DNA of 64,000 nucleotides from Tepidimonas sediminis (GCF_007556605.1 NZ_VJND01000002.1:62001-126000); one strand, 5' to 3'. Positions 26,451-36,676 are shown, counted from the first letter of the stretch. The notes: generated from the letters alone by a model not told the origin. Program-made: numbers and translations.

Positions 26451-26996
26451 ATGGACACCGCCGCCTACCTTCGCTCGCACATCCGCACCGTGCCCGACTG
26501 GCCCGCCCCGGGCGTGCAGTTCCGCGACATCACCCCGCTGCTGCAGGACCCCAAGGTCTTTCGCGTGCTGATCGACGCCTTCGTGCACCGCTACATGGAC
26601 CGTGCGCTGCGTCCGGACGTGGTGGCGGGGCTGGACGCGCGCGGCTTCATCATCGGCTCGGTGGTGGCCTATGAGCTCGGGGTCGGGTTCGTGCCGATCC
26701 GCAAGAAAGGCAAGCTGCCCTTCACCACGGTGGAGGAGACCTACGAGCTGGAGTACGGCAGCGCCACGGTGGAGCTGCACACCGACGCCGTCAGGCCCGG
26801 CGACCGTGTGCTGCTGATCGACGATCTGATCGCCACCGGCGGCACGATGATGGCCGGCAAGAAGCTGCTGGAAAAGCTCGGCGCCACGGTGATGGAGGGT
26901 GCCGCGATCGTCACGCTGCCGGAGCTGGGCGGAGAGCAGCGCCTGCGCGAGGCCGGCCTGCCGCTGTTTACGCTGGTGAGCTTCGCCGGCCACTGA
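26451..26996 (+). CDS. apt: Adenine phosphoribosyltransferase
   Basis: Purine salvage enzyme of 181 residues that makes AMP from adenine and PRPP. It has the N-terminal [19 protein letters not shown], the adenine-site [14 protein letters not shown], the flexible loop RKKGKLPF and the PRPP motif [13 protein letters not shown]. Length and motifs are standard. It follows the antiporter gene by nine bases and is probably cotranscribed. A CCCCGG-ggttgg-CCGGGG hairpin soon after its stop lacks a T tract. Confidence 0.97.
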   Translation: MDTAAYLRSHIRTVPDWPAPGVQFRDITPLLQDPKVFRVLIDAFVHRYMDRALRPDVVAGLDARGFIIGSVVAYELGVGFVPIRKKGKLPFTTVEETYELEYGSATVELHTDAVRPGDRVLLIDDLIATGGTMMAGKKLLEKLGATVMEGAAIVTLPELGGEQRLREAGLPLFTLVSFAGH

Positions 26997-27115
26997 AGGC
27001 CGACATCCCCTGACATCCGTCACTGCCGCGGTGGCTCCCCCGGGGTTGGCCGGGGTGGCGCAGACGGCGTTTTGGTCGATACTAGGGATTTGGAGTCGAC
27101 GACGAGGAGCCGAGC

Positions 27116-27610
27116 ATGACCGCAACTGCCGCCGCCCACGACCACCACGCCACCGCCGCGCGCGCCAGCGCCGAGTACCTGACGTTCCGGCTGGGGGAAG
27201 AGGAGTACGGCATCGACATCCTGCGCGTGCAGGAGATCCGCTCCTACGAGCCCCCCACCCGCATCGCCAACGCGCCGCCGCACATGCTCGGCGTGGTCAA
27301 CCTGCGCGGCGTCATCGTGCCGGTGGTGGACCTGCGCATCAAGCTCGGCTGCGACAAGGTCGAGTACAACGGCCTGACGGTGGTCATCGTCCTCAACGTG
27401 AAGGGACGCGTGGTCGGCGCGGTGGTCGATTCCGTCTCCGACGTGCTGGAGCTGCCGCGTGACCAGATCCGCCCGGCGCCCGAGATGGCCTCCAGCACGG
27501 TCGACACCGCCTTCATCACCGGGATCGCCAGCGTCGGCGAGCGCATGCTGATCCTGATGGACATCGAGGCCCTGATGGCCGCCCCCGACATGGGCCTGAT
27601 CGACACCTGA
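27116..27610 (+). CDS. cheW: Chemotaxis coupling protein CheW
   Basis: Scaffold protein of 164 residues that links chemoreceptors to the CheA kinase. The CheW fold is seen in [38 protein letters not shown]-like sequence (residues about 22-60, described here by position), followed by [16 protein letters not shown] and [20 protein letters not shown] ribosome site precedes the ATG. It starts a rightward run cheW - MCP - MCP - GGDEF/EAL. No cheA or cheY is in the window, so it serves an array encoded elsewhere. Confidence 0.95.
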   Translation: MTATAAAHDHHATAARASAEYLTFRLGEEEYGIDILRVQEIRSYEPPTRIANAPPHMLGVVNLRGVIVPVVDLRIKLGCDKVEYNGLTVVIVLNVKGRVVGAVVDSVSDVLELPRDQIRPAPEMASSTVDTAFITGIASVGERMLILMDIEALMAAPDMGLIDT

Positions 27611-27641
27611 GCCGGCCGCGCGTCTGACGAAGGAAAGCGCC

Positions 27642-28970
27642 ATGACTGGAGTGGAATGGATGCGCGCCTGGAGCGTGCGGGCCCGCATGCTGGGCGCCGT
27701 CGCCGTGGTGCTCGCGCTGATGCTGGCGCTGATGGGCGTGGGCGTGTGGGCCGTGCACCACATGCAGATCGCCCAGCACGAGGCGCTGACGCTGGCGTGG
27801 ATTGCCGCCGGCGACGGTGCGAACGAGGCGTTCGCGCAGCAGATGATCGAGCTGACCGAGCACGGCGAGCAGATCCGCGCCCAGGCCCTGTGGGCACTGG
27901 GCGCGGCGCTGCTGGTGGCGATGGCCATCGTCGCCCCGACCACATGGTTGAACCTGCGCAGCATCGTTCACCCGGTGCAGCAGGCGCAGGCGCTGGCGGT
28001 GGCGATCGCGCGCGGTGACCTCACCACGCGTGCCGACACCGGCGGGCAGGATGAGCTGGCCGAGCTGATGCGCAGCCTCGCGGACATGCAGGCGTCGCTG
28101 GCCCGCACGGTCGGCGAGGTGCGTGCCACCGCCGAGCGCATGCGCGCCACGGCCGAGTCGGTGGCCGGCGGCAGCCAGGATCTGGCCCGGCGCACCGAGC
28201 AGACCGCCGAGCACCTGCGCCAGACCGCCACCGCGATCGACGACCTGACGCGCCACGTGGCCGCCAGCAGCGAGGCGGCGCAGTCGGCGATCGAACTGGC
28301 GCGGCGCAACGCCGAGGTGGCCGACCGCGGCGGGCAGGCCGTCGGACAGGTGGTGGCGACGATGGAGGGCATCCAGGCCGCCAGCCGCAAGATCGCCGAC
28401 ATCATCGGCGTCATCGACGGCATCGCGTTCCAGACCAACATCCTGGCGCTCAACGCCGCGGTGGAGGCCGCGCGCGCCGGCGAGGCCGGCCGCGGCTTTG
28501 CCGTGGTGGCGGGCGAAGTGCGCCAACTGGCGCAGCGCAGCGCCCAGGCGGCCAAGGAGATCAAGACCCTCATCGAGGCCAGCGTCGCGCAGGTCGGCGC
28601 CGGCACCGCGCAGGTGCACGCGGCCGGTGCCACCATCCGCGACATCGTCGCCAACGCCGAGCAGGTCTCGGCCTTCATCCGCGAGATTTCCGCCGCCACC
28701 CAGCAGCAGGCGCAGGGGCTGGCGCAGATCAACGCCGCGGTGGCCGAGGTCGACCAGATGACCCAGCAGAACACGGCGCTGGTGGCGCGCAGCACCGACA
28801 CCGCCACCCACGTGCGTGCGCAGGCCGAGCGCATGACCAGGATGGTCGCGGTATTCCGCCTGCCGGGCGAGGCCGGTGAGCACGCGCCGCTGGTGCCGGC
28901 GCAGGTGCGCGGACATGGCGACCCCTCGACCTACCACGGGCCGGAGCGGCGCCGGCTGGGCGCGTCGTGA
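27642..28970 (+). CDS. Methyl-accepting chemotaxis protein with reduced periplasmic domain
   Basis: Chemoreceptor of 442 residues. Transmembrane segments lie at about 16-38 and 82-103, leaving only some 43 residues outside, far less than the roughly 150 of a four-helix-bundle ligand domain. A HAMP domain (104-156) and a full signalling domain follow, with the conserved hairpin tip [20 protein letters not shown] near 265-284. The C terminus ends in [12 protein letters not shown], not the NWETF-type tether. It may sense through the membrane or partner with another receptor; this is inference. It lies 31 bases after cheW. Confidence 0.93.
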   Translation: MTGVEWMRAWSVRARMLGAVAVVLALMLALMGVGVWAVHHMQIAQHEALTLAWIAAGDGANEAFAQQMIELTEHGEQIRAQALWALGAALLVAMAIVAPTTWLNLRSIVHPVQQAQALAVAIARGDLTTRADTGGQDELAELMRSLADMQASLARTVGEVRATAERMRATAESVAGGSQDLARRTEQTAEHLRQTATAIDDLTRHVAASSEAAQSAIELARRNAEVADRGGQAVGQVVATMEGIQAASRKIADIIGVIDGIAFQTNILALNAAVEAARAGEAGRGFAVVAGEVRQLAQRSAQAAKEIKTLIEASVAQVGAGTAQVHAAGATIRDIVANAEQVSAFIREISAATQQQAQGLAQINAAVAEVDQMTQQNTALVARSTDTATHVRAQAERMTRMVAVFRLPGEAGEHAPLVPAQVRGHGDPSTYHGPERRRLGAS

Positions 28971-29037
28971 TGCGGTTGGCGAGAGGCCCGCGAAGCAATG
29001 CGATGAAGCTCAACGATCGTCGTCAGGAGATGCGAGC

Positions 29038-30807
29038 ATGAAATTGGACAACATGCGCTTGGCCGTGCGCCTGCCCCTCGGCTTCGCCATTCTGCTGGTG
29101 CTGCTGCTTTTCGTGGCGGGGGTCGGCCTGCGGGAGATGCTGCGCGTGGAGGCCGAGCTGGCCGAGGCCAAGGCCTTCGAGCGCCGTGCCGTGGCCACCG
29201 CGCGCTGGGCGGCGCTGAGCGAGCTCAACGCCCAGCGGGTCATGGCGATCATCAAGTCCGGGGGTGAACCGTCGGTCAAGGCGTATTTCGAGCCGTTGAT
29301 CCAGGCCACCAGCGCGGAGATCAGCGAGCTGCAGAAGGAGCTGGAGGCTTCGGTGCGGCATCCTCGGGCGCGCCAGGCCCTGGAGCAGCTCGCGGGGCTG
29401 CGCAAGGCCTACGTCGACGCGCGCCAGCAGGCGCTGCAGGCCATCGCCAACGGTGCCACCGAGGAGGCCGCCCAGCTGGCCGACGCCAAGGTGTTGCCGG
29501 CGCTGCAGGCCTATCAGCGGGCGCAGGCCGAGCTCGTGGTCCTGCAGAATGAATTGTCCGACCAGGTCAAGGCCGAGGCGGCCGCCGCCGTGGTCATGTC
29601 GGAGCGCATCGTCGCCGGGCTGACGCTGATCGCCTTGGTTCTGGGCGGGTTCATCGCCTGGAGCGTGACGCGCTCGATCGTGCGGCCGGTGCGGGAGCTG
29701 GTCGAGCTCAACGCCCGCATCGCGCAGGGCGAGCTCGATCACCGGCTCGACACGGCACGCGGCGACGAGATCGGCGAGTTGCTGCGCAGCAAGGAGCAGG
29801 TGCTGGCCAACCTGCGCCGCGTGGTGGGCGACATCCGCCGCGCCAGCGTGCAGATCGAGGCTGCCAGCCGCGAGATCGCGGCCGGCAACCAGGATCTGTC
29901 CAGCCGCACGGAAAGTGCCGCGGCCAGCCTGCAGCAGACCTCGGCCAGCATGCAGCAGCTGACCGACGCGGTGCGCCACAGCGCCGATGCGGCGCGCACC
30001 GCCAACCAGGTGGCGCAGCAGGCCTCCGACGCGGCGCAGCGCGGCGGCGCGGCGGTGCGCGAGGTCATCGGCACCATGCAGGGCATCGAGGCCAGCAGCC
30101 AGAAGATCGCCGACATCATCCAGGTGATCGACGGCATCGCGTTCCAGACGAATATCCTGGCGCTCAACGCCGCGGTGGAGGCGGCGCGCGCCGGCGAGGC
30201 GGGCCGCGGCTTTGCGGTGGTGGCGGGCGAGGTGCGCGCGCTGGCGCAGAGGAGCGCCCAGGCCGCCAAGGAGATCAAGGCGCTGATCGAGGAAAGCGTG
30301 GCGCGCGTGCAGCAGGGCGGCCAGCAGGTGGACGCCGCCGGCCGCACGGTCGAGGAGATCGTGCAGGCGATCCAGCGCGTGGCCGACATGATCGGCGAGG
30401 TCACCGCCGCCACCACCGAGCAGAGCGACAGCATCGTGCAGGTCAACGCCGCCATCGGCCAGCTGGACCAGGCCACGCAGCAGAACGCGGCGCTGGTGGA
30501 GCAGTCCGCGGCCGCCGCCGAGAGCCTGCGTCAGCAGGCCGCCGAGCTGCTGCAGGTGGTGGCGCAGTTCCGCACCGGCGATGCCCTGCCCGCCGCCGCG
30601 CCGGCGCCGGCGGCGCGCCCGACGCTGCCGCGCGCGGCCGTGCGCAAGCCGGCCGCCGCGCCCAAGCCGTTGCCGGCCGCGCCGCGGCGGGAGCCGACGC
30701 TGCCCAAGCCGGCCGCCGCCGCGGCCAAGCCGGCGCCGGCGGCGCGCCCGGCGCCACCCGCCGCCGCGCCCAAGCCCGCCGACGACGGCGACTGGGAAAC
30801 CTTCTGA
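29038..30807 (+). CDS. Methyl-accepting chemotaxis protein with CheR/CheB tether
   Basis: Chemoreceptor of 589 residues: transmembrane segment about 13-35, a periplasmic four-helix-bundle type sensor (about 36-190), a second membrane segment about 191-212, HAMP, and a full signalling domain with [20 protein letters not shown]. After about residue 515 it has a Pro/Ala/Lys-rich linker with repeated KPAAA units and ends in DDGDWETF. The last five residues match the NWETF/NWESF pentapeptide that binds CheR and CheB. The ATG at 29038 is preceded by CAGGAG. It follows the smaller receptor by 67 bases. Confidence 0.95.
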   Translation: MKLDNMRLAVRLPLGFAILLVLLLFVAGVGLREMLRVEAELAEAKAFERRAVATARWAALSELNAQRVMAIIKSGGEPSVKAYFEPLIQATSAEISELQKELEASVRHPRARQALEQLAGLRKAYVDARQQALQAIANGATEEAAQLADAKVLPALQAYQRAQAELVVLQNELSDQVKAEAAAAVVMSERIVAGLTLIALVLGGFIAWSVTRSIVRPVRELVELNARIAQGELDHRLDTARGDEIGELLRSKEQVLANLRRVVGDIRRASVQIEAASREIAAGNQDLSSRTESAAASLQQTSASMQQLTDAVRHSADAARTANQVAQQASDAAQRGGAAVREVIGTMQGIEASSQKIADIIQVIDGIAFQTNILALNAAVEAARAGEAGRGFAVVAGEVRALAQRSAQAAKEIKALIEESVARVQQGGQQVDAAGRTVEEIVQAIQRVADMIGEVTAATTEQSDSIVQVNAAIGQLDQATQQNAALVEQSAAAAESLRQQAAELLQVVAQFRTGDALPAAAPAPAARPTLPRAAVRKPAAAPKPLPAAPRREPTLPKPAAAAAKPAPAARPAPPAAAPKPADDGDWETF

Positions 30808-30826
30808 CCGCGGCTGACGGCGCGCG

Positions 30827-32974
30827 ATGACCCATGATTTCACCGCCACCCTGCCCGGGATGGCCAGCGCCGCCGCCGACGAGGCCGCGCGCGCCGGCCG
30901 GCTGTCGGTGGCGGAGCTGCTCGACCATCTGCAGCACGCGCTGGTGGTGCTGGATGGCGAGGGGAGGGTCATCGGCTACAACGCCAGCGCGCTGACGCTG
31001 CTGGAGCTGCCCGAGGAACTGATGGCGCGCGCGCCGCTGATCGACGAGGTGGTGCGCTGGCAGGCCGCGCGAGGGGACCTGAAGGGCGATCCGGAGCATC
31101 TGCTGCAGCGCGTCTGGCACCACCTGCGCGCCACGCAGGGCAGCGGCCAGCCGCACGTCTACACCTATACCACCGCCAGCGGCCGCACGCTGCAGGGTTC
31201 CACCATCGCGCTGCCCGGCGGCGGCTGGGCGCGCGTCTACACCGACGTCTCGCGGCACGCGCAGGCGCTGGCGGCGCTGCGCGACAGCGAGGCGCGCTTC
31301 CGCAGCCTGACCGAGCTGTCGGCCGACTGGTACTGGGAATGGGACGCCGAAGGCCGCTACACGCGGCTGGAGGGGCGCGTGGTGCGGGAGCACGACATCG
31401 CGTCGCTGTTCCTGGGCCGGCGGCCGTGGGACGTGCCGGCGCCCAACCGCCCGCGGCCGCAGGATTGGCGCGCGCTGCTGGACAAGGTCGAGCGGCGCGA
31501 GCCGTTTCGCCGCTTCGAGGTGCAGCGCGTGCTGCCCGATGGGCGCAGCTACTGGTTCGCCCTGAGCGGCGAGCCGGTGTTCGACGCGCACGGCGTCTTC
31601 GTCGGCTACCGCGGCATCGGCCGCGACGTCACCGCGCGCAAGGAGGCCGAGGCCACCATCGAGCGCCTGGCGTACTACGATGGTCTGACCGGCCTGTGCA
31701 ACCGGCGCTCGTTCCAGGACCGGGTGGTGCAGGCGCAGGCCAGCAGCGCGCGCAGCGGCCAGTGGGCGGCGCTGTGCTTCATCGACCTGGACAACTTCAA
31801 GGACATCAACGACGCCTACGGCCACGCCGCCGGTGACGCCCTGCTGCGCGAGATGGCGCAACGCCTGCGCGAGGCCGTGCGTGCCGAGGACACGGTCGGG
31901 CGGCTGGGCGGCGACGAGTTCGTCGTGCTGCTGGAGGACTTGCGCGACGACGAGGAGCAGGCCGCCTGGCGCGCGCAGCACGTGGCCGAGAAGCTGCGCC
32001 AGGCGCTGGAGCGGCCGATGGTCATCGACGGCCATGACCTGCAGGCCACGCCCAGCATCGGCATCACGCTGTTTCGCGGCCAGACCGACACGGTGGAGGA
32101 GATCCTGGGCCGCGCCGACCTGGCGATGTACCACTCCAAGGCCGCCGGACGCAACGCGGTGCGCTTCTTCGACCCGGCGATGCAGGCGCGCGTGGTGCAG
32201 CGCGCCACGCTGCAGCGCGAGCTGCGCCATGGCCTGCGCGACGGCGAGCTGCTGCTCTTCGGCCAGCCGATCGTCGACATGCGCGCGCAGGTGTGCGGGC
32301 AGGAGGCGCTGCTGCGCTGGCGCCACCCGGTGCGCGGCATGGTGCCGCCGGCCGAGTTCATCCCCGTGGCGGAGCAGACCGGGCTGATCCTGCCGATCGG
32401 CCAGTGGGTGCTGCGCGAGGCCTGCCGCGTGCTGGCGCGCTGGGCCGCCGACCCGGCGCGCGCCGGCTGGACGCTGGCGGTCAACCTGAGCGCGCGCCAG
32501 CTGCGTCAGCCGGACTTCGTCGACGGCGTGCGGCAGGCGCTGCATGCGGCCGGGGCCGACCCGCGGCGGCTGAAGCTGGAGCTGACCGAAAGCCTGCTGC
32601 TGCACGACGTGGAGGACACCATCGCCAAGATGGAGGCGCTCGCCAGCCTCGGCATCCAGTTCGCGCTGGACGACTTCGGCACCGGCTACTCGTCGCTGAG
32701 CTACCTCAAGCGCCTGCCGCTGACGCAGCTCAAGATCGACCGCAGCTTCGTGCGCGACCTGCTGACCGACCCCAACGACGCGGCCATCGCCCGCACCATC
32801 CTGCAGCTGGCGCAGAGCCTGGAGATGGAGGTGGTGGCCGAGGGCGTGGAGACGGCCGAGCAGTTCGAGGTGCTGCGCGCGATGGGCTGCCGGTTGTTCC
32901 AGGGCTACCATTTCGGCCGGCCTGCGCCGCTGGAGCCGGCCCACCTGTCGCCCGAGCTAGCGCCGCCCGCCTGA
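30827..32974 (+). CDS. PAS-PAS-GGDEF-EAL cyclic-di-GMP protein
   Basis: Cytoplasmic 715-residue protein with two PAS-like domains (about 28-145 and 150-275), a GGDEF domain with intact GGDEF at 361-365 and an inhibitory I-site RAED five residues before it, and an EAL domain with EALLRW and [14 protein letters not shown]. Both catalytic halves look intact, so it could make or break c-di-GMP depending on input. The second PAS is preceded by ARFRSLTELSADWYWEWD, a common heme- or flavin-independent PAS start. It sits 19 bases after the receptor gene, linking c-di-GMP with chemotaxis. Confidence 0.95.
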   Translation: MTHDFTATLPGMASAAADEAARAGRLSVAELLDHLQHALVVLDGEGRVIGYNASALTLLELPEELMARAPLIDEVVRWQAARGDLKGDPEHLLQRVWHHLRATQGSGQPHVYTYTTASGRTLQGSTIALPGGGWARVYTDVSRHAQALAALRDSEARFRSLTELSADWYWEWDAEGRYTRLEGRVVREHDIASLFLGRRPWDVPAPNRPRPQDWRALLDKVERREPFRRFEVQRVLPDGRSYWFALSGEPVFDAHGVFVGYRGIGRDVTARKEAEATIERLAYYDGLTGLCNRRSFQDRVVQAQASSARSGQWAALCFIDLDNFKDINDAYGHAAGDALLREMAQRLREAVRAEDTVGRLGGDEFVVLLEDLRDDEEQAAWRAQHVAEKLRQALERPMVIDGHDLQATPSIGITLFRGQTDTVEEILGRADLAMYHSKAAGRNAVRFFDPAMQARVVQRATLQRELRHGLRDGELLLFGQPIVDMRAQVCGQEALLRWRHPVRGMVPPAEFIPVAEQTGLILPIGQWVLREACRVLARWAADPARAGWTLAVNLSARQLRQPDFVDGVRQALHAAGADPRRLKLELTESLLLHDVEDTIAKMEALASLGIQFALDDFGTGYSSLSYLKRLPLTQLKIDRSFVRDLLTDPNDAAIARTILQLAQSLEMEVVAEGVETAEQFEVLRAMGCRLFQGYHFGRPAPLEPAHLSPELAPPA

Positions 32975-33023
32975 TCGGCTGGCCTGTCTCTTGCTTCATG
33001 TTCCGTCCACCGACCCCGCACCC

Positions 33024-34529
33024 ATGAACGCCCGCCTGCCCGATCCTGCCCAGCCCGTGCTCGATGCGCCCGCCACCCGCGCCCGCGTGGACGAGCGCTG
33101 GCAGCGCGACATCCTGCCGGCACTCGAGCGCTACATCGAGATTCCCGCCAAGTCGCCGATGTTCGACCCCGACTGGGCCGCGCACGGCCACCTGGAGGCG
33201 GTGCTGCGCGACGCCGCCGACTGGGTGGCGCGCCAGCCGGTGCAGGGGCTTCGGCTCGAGATCATCCGGCTGCGCCGCCCGGACGGCACGCCCCGCACGC
33301 CGGTGCTGCTGTTCGAGGTGGCCGCGCGCGCCGGCGCCGACGGCACGCCCGCGCCGGCCAGCGGCCAGACCGTGCTGATCTACGGTCACCTGGACAAGCA
33401 GCCGGAATTCGCCGGCTGGCGCACGGGCCTGGGGCCGTGGACGCCGCGCCTGATCGACGACCGCCTCTACGGCCGCGGTGGCGCCGACGACGGCTACGCG
33501 GTCTATGCGGCCCTGGCCGCCGTCGAGGCGCTGCAGGCCGCCGGCCAAGCGCACCCGCGCATCGTCGGCCTGATCGAGACCGGCGAGGAAAGCGGCTCGC
33601 CGGATCTTCCGGCCACGCTGGAGGCGCTGCGCGCGCGGCTGGGCGACGTCGGGCTGGTGGTGTGCCTGGACAGCGGCGCCGGCAACTACGACCAGCTGTG
33701 GCTGACCACCAGCCTGCGCGGCATGGTCAGCGGCGTGCTGCGCGTGGACATCCTGACCGAAGGCGTGCACTCCGGCGACGCCTCGGGGGTGGTGCCGTCG
33801 TCGTTCCGCATCCTGCGCCACGTGCTGGAGCGGCTGGAGGACAGCGCCACCGGCCGCCTGCTGCCGGGCTTCTTTCACTGCGAGATCCCGGCCGAGCGCA
33901 TCGCGCAGGCGCGCGCCACCGCCGCGATCCTTGGCGACGAAGTCTGGCGGCGCTTTCCGTGGGCGCACCACGACTGCGGCGGCAGCACGGCGGTGGCGCT
34001 GCCGGTCACGACCGACCCGGTGGAGGCGCTGCTGAACCGCACCTGGCGCCCGACGCTGTCGGTGACCGGCGCCGAGGGGCTGCCGCCGCTGCGCGACGCC
34101 GGCAACGTGCTGCGCCCGTACACCGCGTTCAAGCTCAGCCTGCGCCTGCCGCCGTTGATGGACGCGGCCGAGGCGGCGCAGCGCCTCAAGGCGCTGCTGG
34201 AGGACAACGCCCCCTACCAGGCGCGCGTGACCTTCGAGCCGGAGGGCGCCGCCAACGGCTGGAACGCCCCGGCCAGCGCCCCGTGGTTCGAGCAGGCGCT
34301 GCAGGCCGCCAGCCAGGCGCACTTCGGCGCGCCATGCGCCACGCTCGGCCAGGGCGGCACGATCCCGCTGATGAACATGCTGAGCGCAGGCTTCCCGCGC
34401 GCGCAGATGATGGTCTGCGGCGTGCTCGGGCCGCAGAGCAACGCCCACGGCCCGAACGAGTTCCTGCACGTGCCCTACGCCCGCCGCCTGACCGCAGCGG
34501 TGGCCGAGGTCATCGCGCGGATGCCGTGA
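33024..34529 (+). CDS. M20 family metallopeptidase
   Basis: Zinc aminoacylase/carboxypeptidase-like enzyme of 501 residues. The first metal ligand is in VLIYGHLDKQPE (about 119-130), the second in YGRGGADDGYAVY, the catalytic and bridging glutamates in GLIETGEESGSPD, and a downstream ligand in VVCLDSGAG; the dimerisation domain sits in the middle with TEGVHSGDASGVVPSSFR. It resembles the long M20 dipeptidases that cleave unblocked dipeptides. No signal peptide is seen. The ATG at 33024 is preferred over 32991 because the protein similarity begins shortly after it. Confidence 0.9.
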   Translation: MNARLPDPAQPVLDAPATRARVDERWQRDILPALERYIEIPAKSPMFDPDWAAHGHLEAVLRDAADWVARQPVQGLRLEIIRLRRPDGTPRTPVLLFEVAARAGADGTPAPASGQTVLIYGHLDKQPEFAGWRTGLGPWTPRLIDDRLYGRGGADDGYAVYAALAAVEALQAAGQAHPRIVGLIETGEESGSPDLPATLEALRARLGDVGLVVCLDSGAGNYDQLWLTTSLRGMVSGVLRVDILTEGVHSGDASGVVPSSFRILRHVLERLEDSATGRLLPGFFHCEIPAERIAQARATAAILGDEVWRRFPWAHHDCGGSTAVALPVTTDPVEALLNRTWRPTLSVTGAEGLPPLRDAGNVLRPYTAFKLSLRLPPLMDAAEAAQRLKALLEDNAPYQARVTFEPEGAANGWNAPASAPWFEQALQAASQAHFGAPCATLGQGGTIPLMNMLSAGFPRAQMMVCGVLGPQSNAHGPNEFLHVPYARRLTAAVAEVIARMP

Positions 34530-34566
34530 CGGCAGGCGGCGGGGTCTCGGCCGTGGGGGCCTGGGT

Positions 34567-34961
34567 TCAGGTCTCGCCCGTCCTTGGCACGGCCTGCCGC
34601 ACCGCCTGCACGAAGCGCCGCGCCTGCCCCACCAGTTCCGCGGCCTCGGCCATATCGATGGATTCCCCGGTGTAGTCCGCCAGCTGGCGCAGCTCCAGCG
34701 CGCGGTTGAGCTGGCGTCCGCACTCGCGCGGCATGCGGCCCGGCTTGACGACATGAAGGCCGAACGCGGCGATCAGGCCGCTGTGGGTGCGCGCCGCGGC
34801 CCCCGCTCCCCCCGCCCAGGACCACGGTCAGCGTCGCGCGCGGCATCGAACATCGCGTAGTAGGCGCGGTTGACGGCGCCGTCGGGGTCCCCCCGTTCCA
34901 GCAGGGCTTGCGCCGAGGCCGCGGCCACCTCGGCCTTGGCCAGCAGGTCGGTGGCGTTCAT
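34567..34961 (-). pseudogene. HEPN-domain protein, frameshifted at a G tract
   Basis: The first 35-45 codons read as a UPF0332-type HEPN protein (LLAKAEVAAASAQALLERGDP.. then NRAYYAMFDAAR), and the rest continues in another frame as THSGLIAAFGLHVVKPGRMP and ALELRQLADYTGES. The switch must fall in the minus-strand G-rich run GGCGGGGGGAGCGGGGG (plus strand 34798-34820), because an in-frame TGA lies just before it in the downstream frame. The span is 395 bases; one extra G would give 131 codons, the normal length. It may be a real mutation, a phase-variable switch or a sequence error. Its ATG overlaps the MNT gene stop (ATGA). HEPN partners of MNT proteins are usually RNase toxins. Confidence 0.8.
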
Positions 34962-35347
34962 GGTGGTTCGAGGGGCCAGACCGCGCGGCCCTCGTCGGCG
35001 ATGCGCTGCAGCAGCGCCGGGTTGGGGTGACGCTGCGGCTGCGCCCACTCGTCCTGCCACACCGGTAGCGGCGAGATGCGCACCCCATGCTCCAGCAGGA
35101 CGTCGAACGCGGCATCGGCCAGCTCCAGCGCCACCGGCGCGCGGCGCGGCTGACGCGGCAGCAGCAGCGCCACGTCCACGTCGCTGTCGGGGCGGTGATC
35201 GCCCCGTGCGCGGCTGCCGTACACCCAAGCGGCCTGCAGCGGGTGGCGGGGCGCGATGCGCGCCAGAAAGGCACGCACGGCACGTGCCGTCGGCGCGTCG
35301 AGCGCCGTGTCGCTGCGGGCAGGGGTCGTGAGCGCGGCGGCGGACAT
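34958..35347 (-). CDS. MNT-type nucleotidyltransferase (antitoxin-like)
   Basis: Minimal nucleotidyltransferase of 129 residues with the pol-beta signature GSRARGDHRPDSDVDVALLL at 44-63, where GS and the SDVD aspartates bind nucleotide and metal. Such proteins pair with HEPN toxins; characterised examples inactivate the toxin by adding AMP to it. It overlaps the HEPN gene by four bases and precedes it, so both are made together. The start at 35347 was chosen; an in-frame ATG at 35404 would add 19 residues and overlap the MFS gene. Confidence 0.9.
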   Translation of the reverse strand: MSAAALTTPARSDTALDAPTARAVRAFLARIAPRHPLQAAWVYGSRARGDHRPDSDVDVALLLPRQPRRAPVALELADAAFDVLLEHGVRISPLPVWQDEWAQPQRHPNPALLQRIADEGRAVWPLEPP

Positions 35348-35372
35348 GGCCTCAACGGTATGGTGCGAGAAC

Positions 35373-36569
35373 CTATCGTAGCGAAACCGGCGCCGCCGCG
35401 CCACGGTTGCGCTCCCGCCACGCCAGCGCCAGCAGCGCCAGGCCCATCAGCGCCACCGGCACCGTGGAGCCGAGGTTGAGCCACCACCAGCCCTGCGTCG
35501 TCACCAGCGCGCCGGAGGCGAACGACGTCAGCGCCATCGTCGCGAAGACGCCGAAGTTGATCGCCGCCTGCGCGCGGTCCTTCTCCTCCGCGCGGTAGGC
35601 CTGCATCGCCAGCGTGGTGCTGCCGGTGAACAGGAAGTTCCAGCCGACGCCGAGCAGGAACAGTGCCACCAGGAACTGGTGCAGATCCTGCCCCGACAGC
35701 GCAATCGCGATGCAGGCGGCGTTGAGCAGCACGCCCACGCCCATGATGCGCAGCACGCCGAAGCGCTGGATCAGGTGCCCGGTGACGAAGCCCGGCGCGA
35801 ACATGCCGATCACGTGCCACTCCAGCACCAGCGCCGCATCCGAAAACGGCAGGCCGCAGGTCTGCATCGCCAGCGGGGTGGCCGCCATCAGCAGGTTCAT
35901 GACGCCATAACCGAGTGCCGCGCCCAGCGCCGCCACCGCAAAGCGCGGCTCCTCGCGCAGCAGCTGCACCACGCTGCGCCCGCCGGCGGCGCGGCCACTC
36001 GAGCGTGGCGGCTCGGCCGGAAAGCGGATGCCGGCCATCACCGCCATGCCCAGCAGCGCCACCCCGGCCAGCGCCAGGTAGGCCCCGAGGAACGGCGTGC
36101 CGAGCACGTCGCGCGTGTGGTTGGCCAGATTGGGCCCGACGATGGCGCCGATCAGCCCGCCGGCCAGCACCAGCGAGACGGCCTTCTCGCGCTGCGACGG
36201 CGCGGCCAGCTCCCCGGCGGCGAAGCGGTAGAGCTGCCCGTTGGCGCTGTAGTAGCCCGCCACCACCGTGGCCGTCACCAGCAGCGCGAAGCTGCCCAGC
36301 CACAGCGCCAGCGCCGCCAGCAGCGCCGAGGCCAGCGCCACCGCCAGGCCCACCTGGAACGCCACCCGCCGCCCCCAGCGCGCCTGCGAGCGCGCCACCA
36401 GTCCGGTGGACAGCGCCCCGCCGACCACGTAGCCCATCACCGGCAGCGTGGCCATCCAGCCGACCGGCGCCAGGCTCAGGCCCACCAGCCCGTTGATCGC
36501 GATGAAGACGACGTTGTTGGTCAGGAACAGGCCTTGGGCGATGGCCAGCAGCCACAGGTTGCGGTTCAT
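35373..36569 (-). CDS. MFS transporter
   Basis: Major facilitator of 398 residues with about twelve transmembrane helices. Loop 2-3 contains GLVARSQARWGRRVAFQVG, a version of the MFS motif A, and the second half repeats the pattern at LIQRFGVLRIMG. The helices ALGYGVMNLLMAATPLAM and FATMALTSFASGALVTTQGWWWLN resemble a family of small bacterial MFS proteins of unknown substrate. It has its own upstream region of 154 bases shared with divergent gshA. The MNT gene begins 25 bases after it, so readthrough into the MNT-HEPN pair is possible. Confidence 0.88.
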   Translation of the reverse strand: MNRNLWLLAIAQGLFLTNNVVFIAINGLVGLSLAPVGWMATLPVMGYVVGGALSTGLVARSQARWGRRVAFQVGLAVALASALLAALALWLGSFALLVTATVVAGYYSANGQLYRFAAGELAAPSQREKAVSLVLAGGLIGAIVGPNLANHTRDVLGTPFLGAYLALAGVALLGMAVMAGIRFPAEPPRSSGRAAGGRSVVQLLREEPRFAVAALGAALGYGVMNLLMAATPLAMQTCGLPFSDAALVLEWHVIGMFAPGFVTGHLIQRFGVLRIMGVGVLLNAACIAIALSGQDLHQFLVALFLLGVGWNFLFTGSTTLAMQAYRAEEKDRAQAAINFGVFATMALTSFASGALVTTQGWWWLNLGSTVPVALMGLALLALAWRERNRGAAAPVSLR

Positions 36570-36676
36570 GCGGTGCGGTTATACCGCATACCGTTCGGGG
36601 TGTCGTGCGTGCGCCAGCCGCGCACCCCTCCCGGGTGTTCCGGCGTCATGCCGCCTTCCTACAATCGGCGCATCGC

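Noticed and set aside
24447-27125. 892-codon minus-strand frame opposite the antiporter and apt
   Set aside because: Gln/His/Arg-rich shadow produced by high third-position GC; both plus-strand genes are certain.
30580-30790. Independent low-complexity repeat in the receptor gene
   Set aside because: The Pro/Ala/Lys codon pattern is simply the C-terminal linker of the chemoreceptor and is not a precise tandem repeat.
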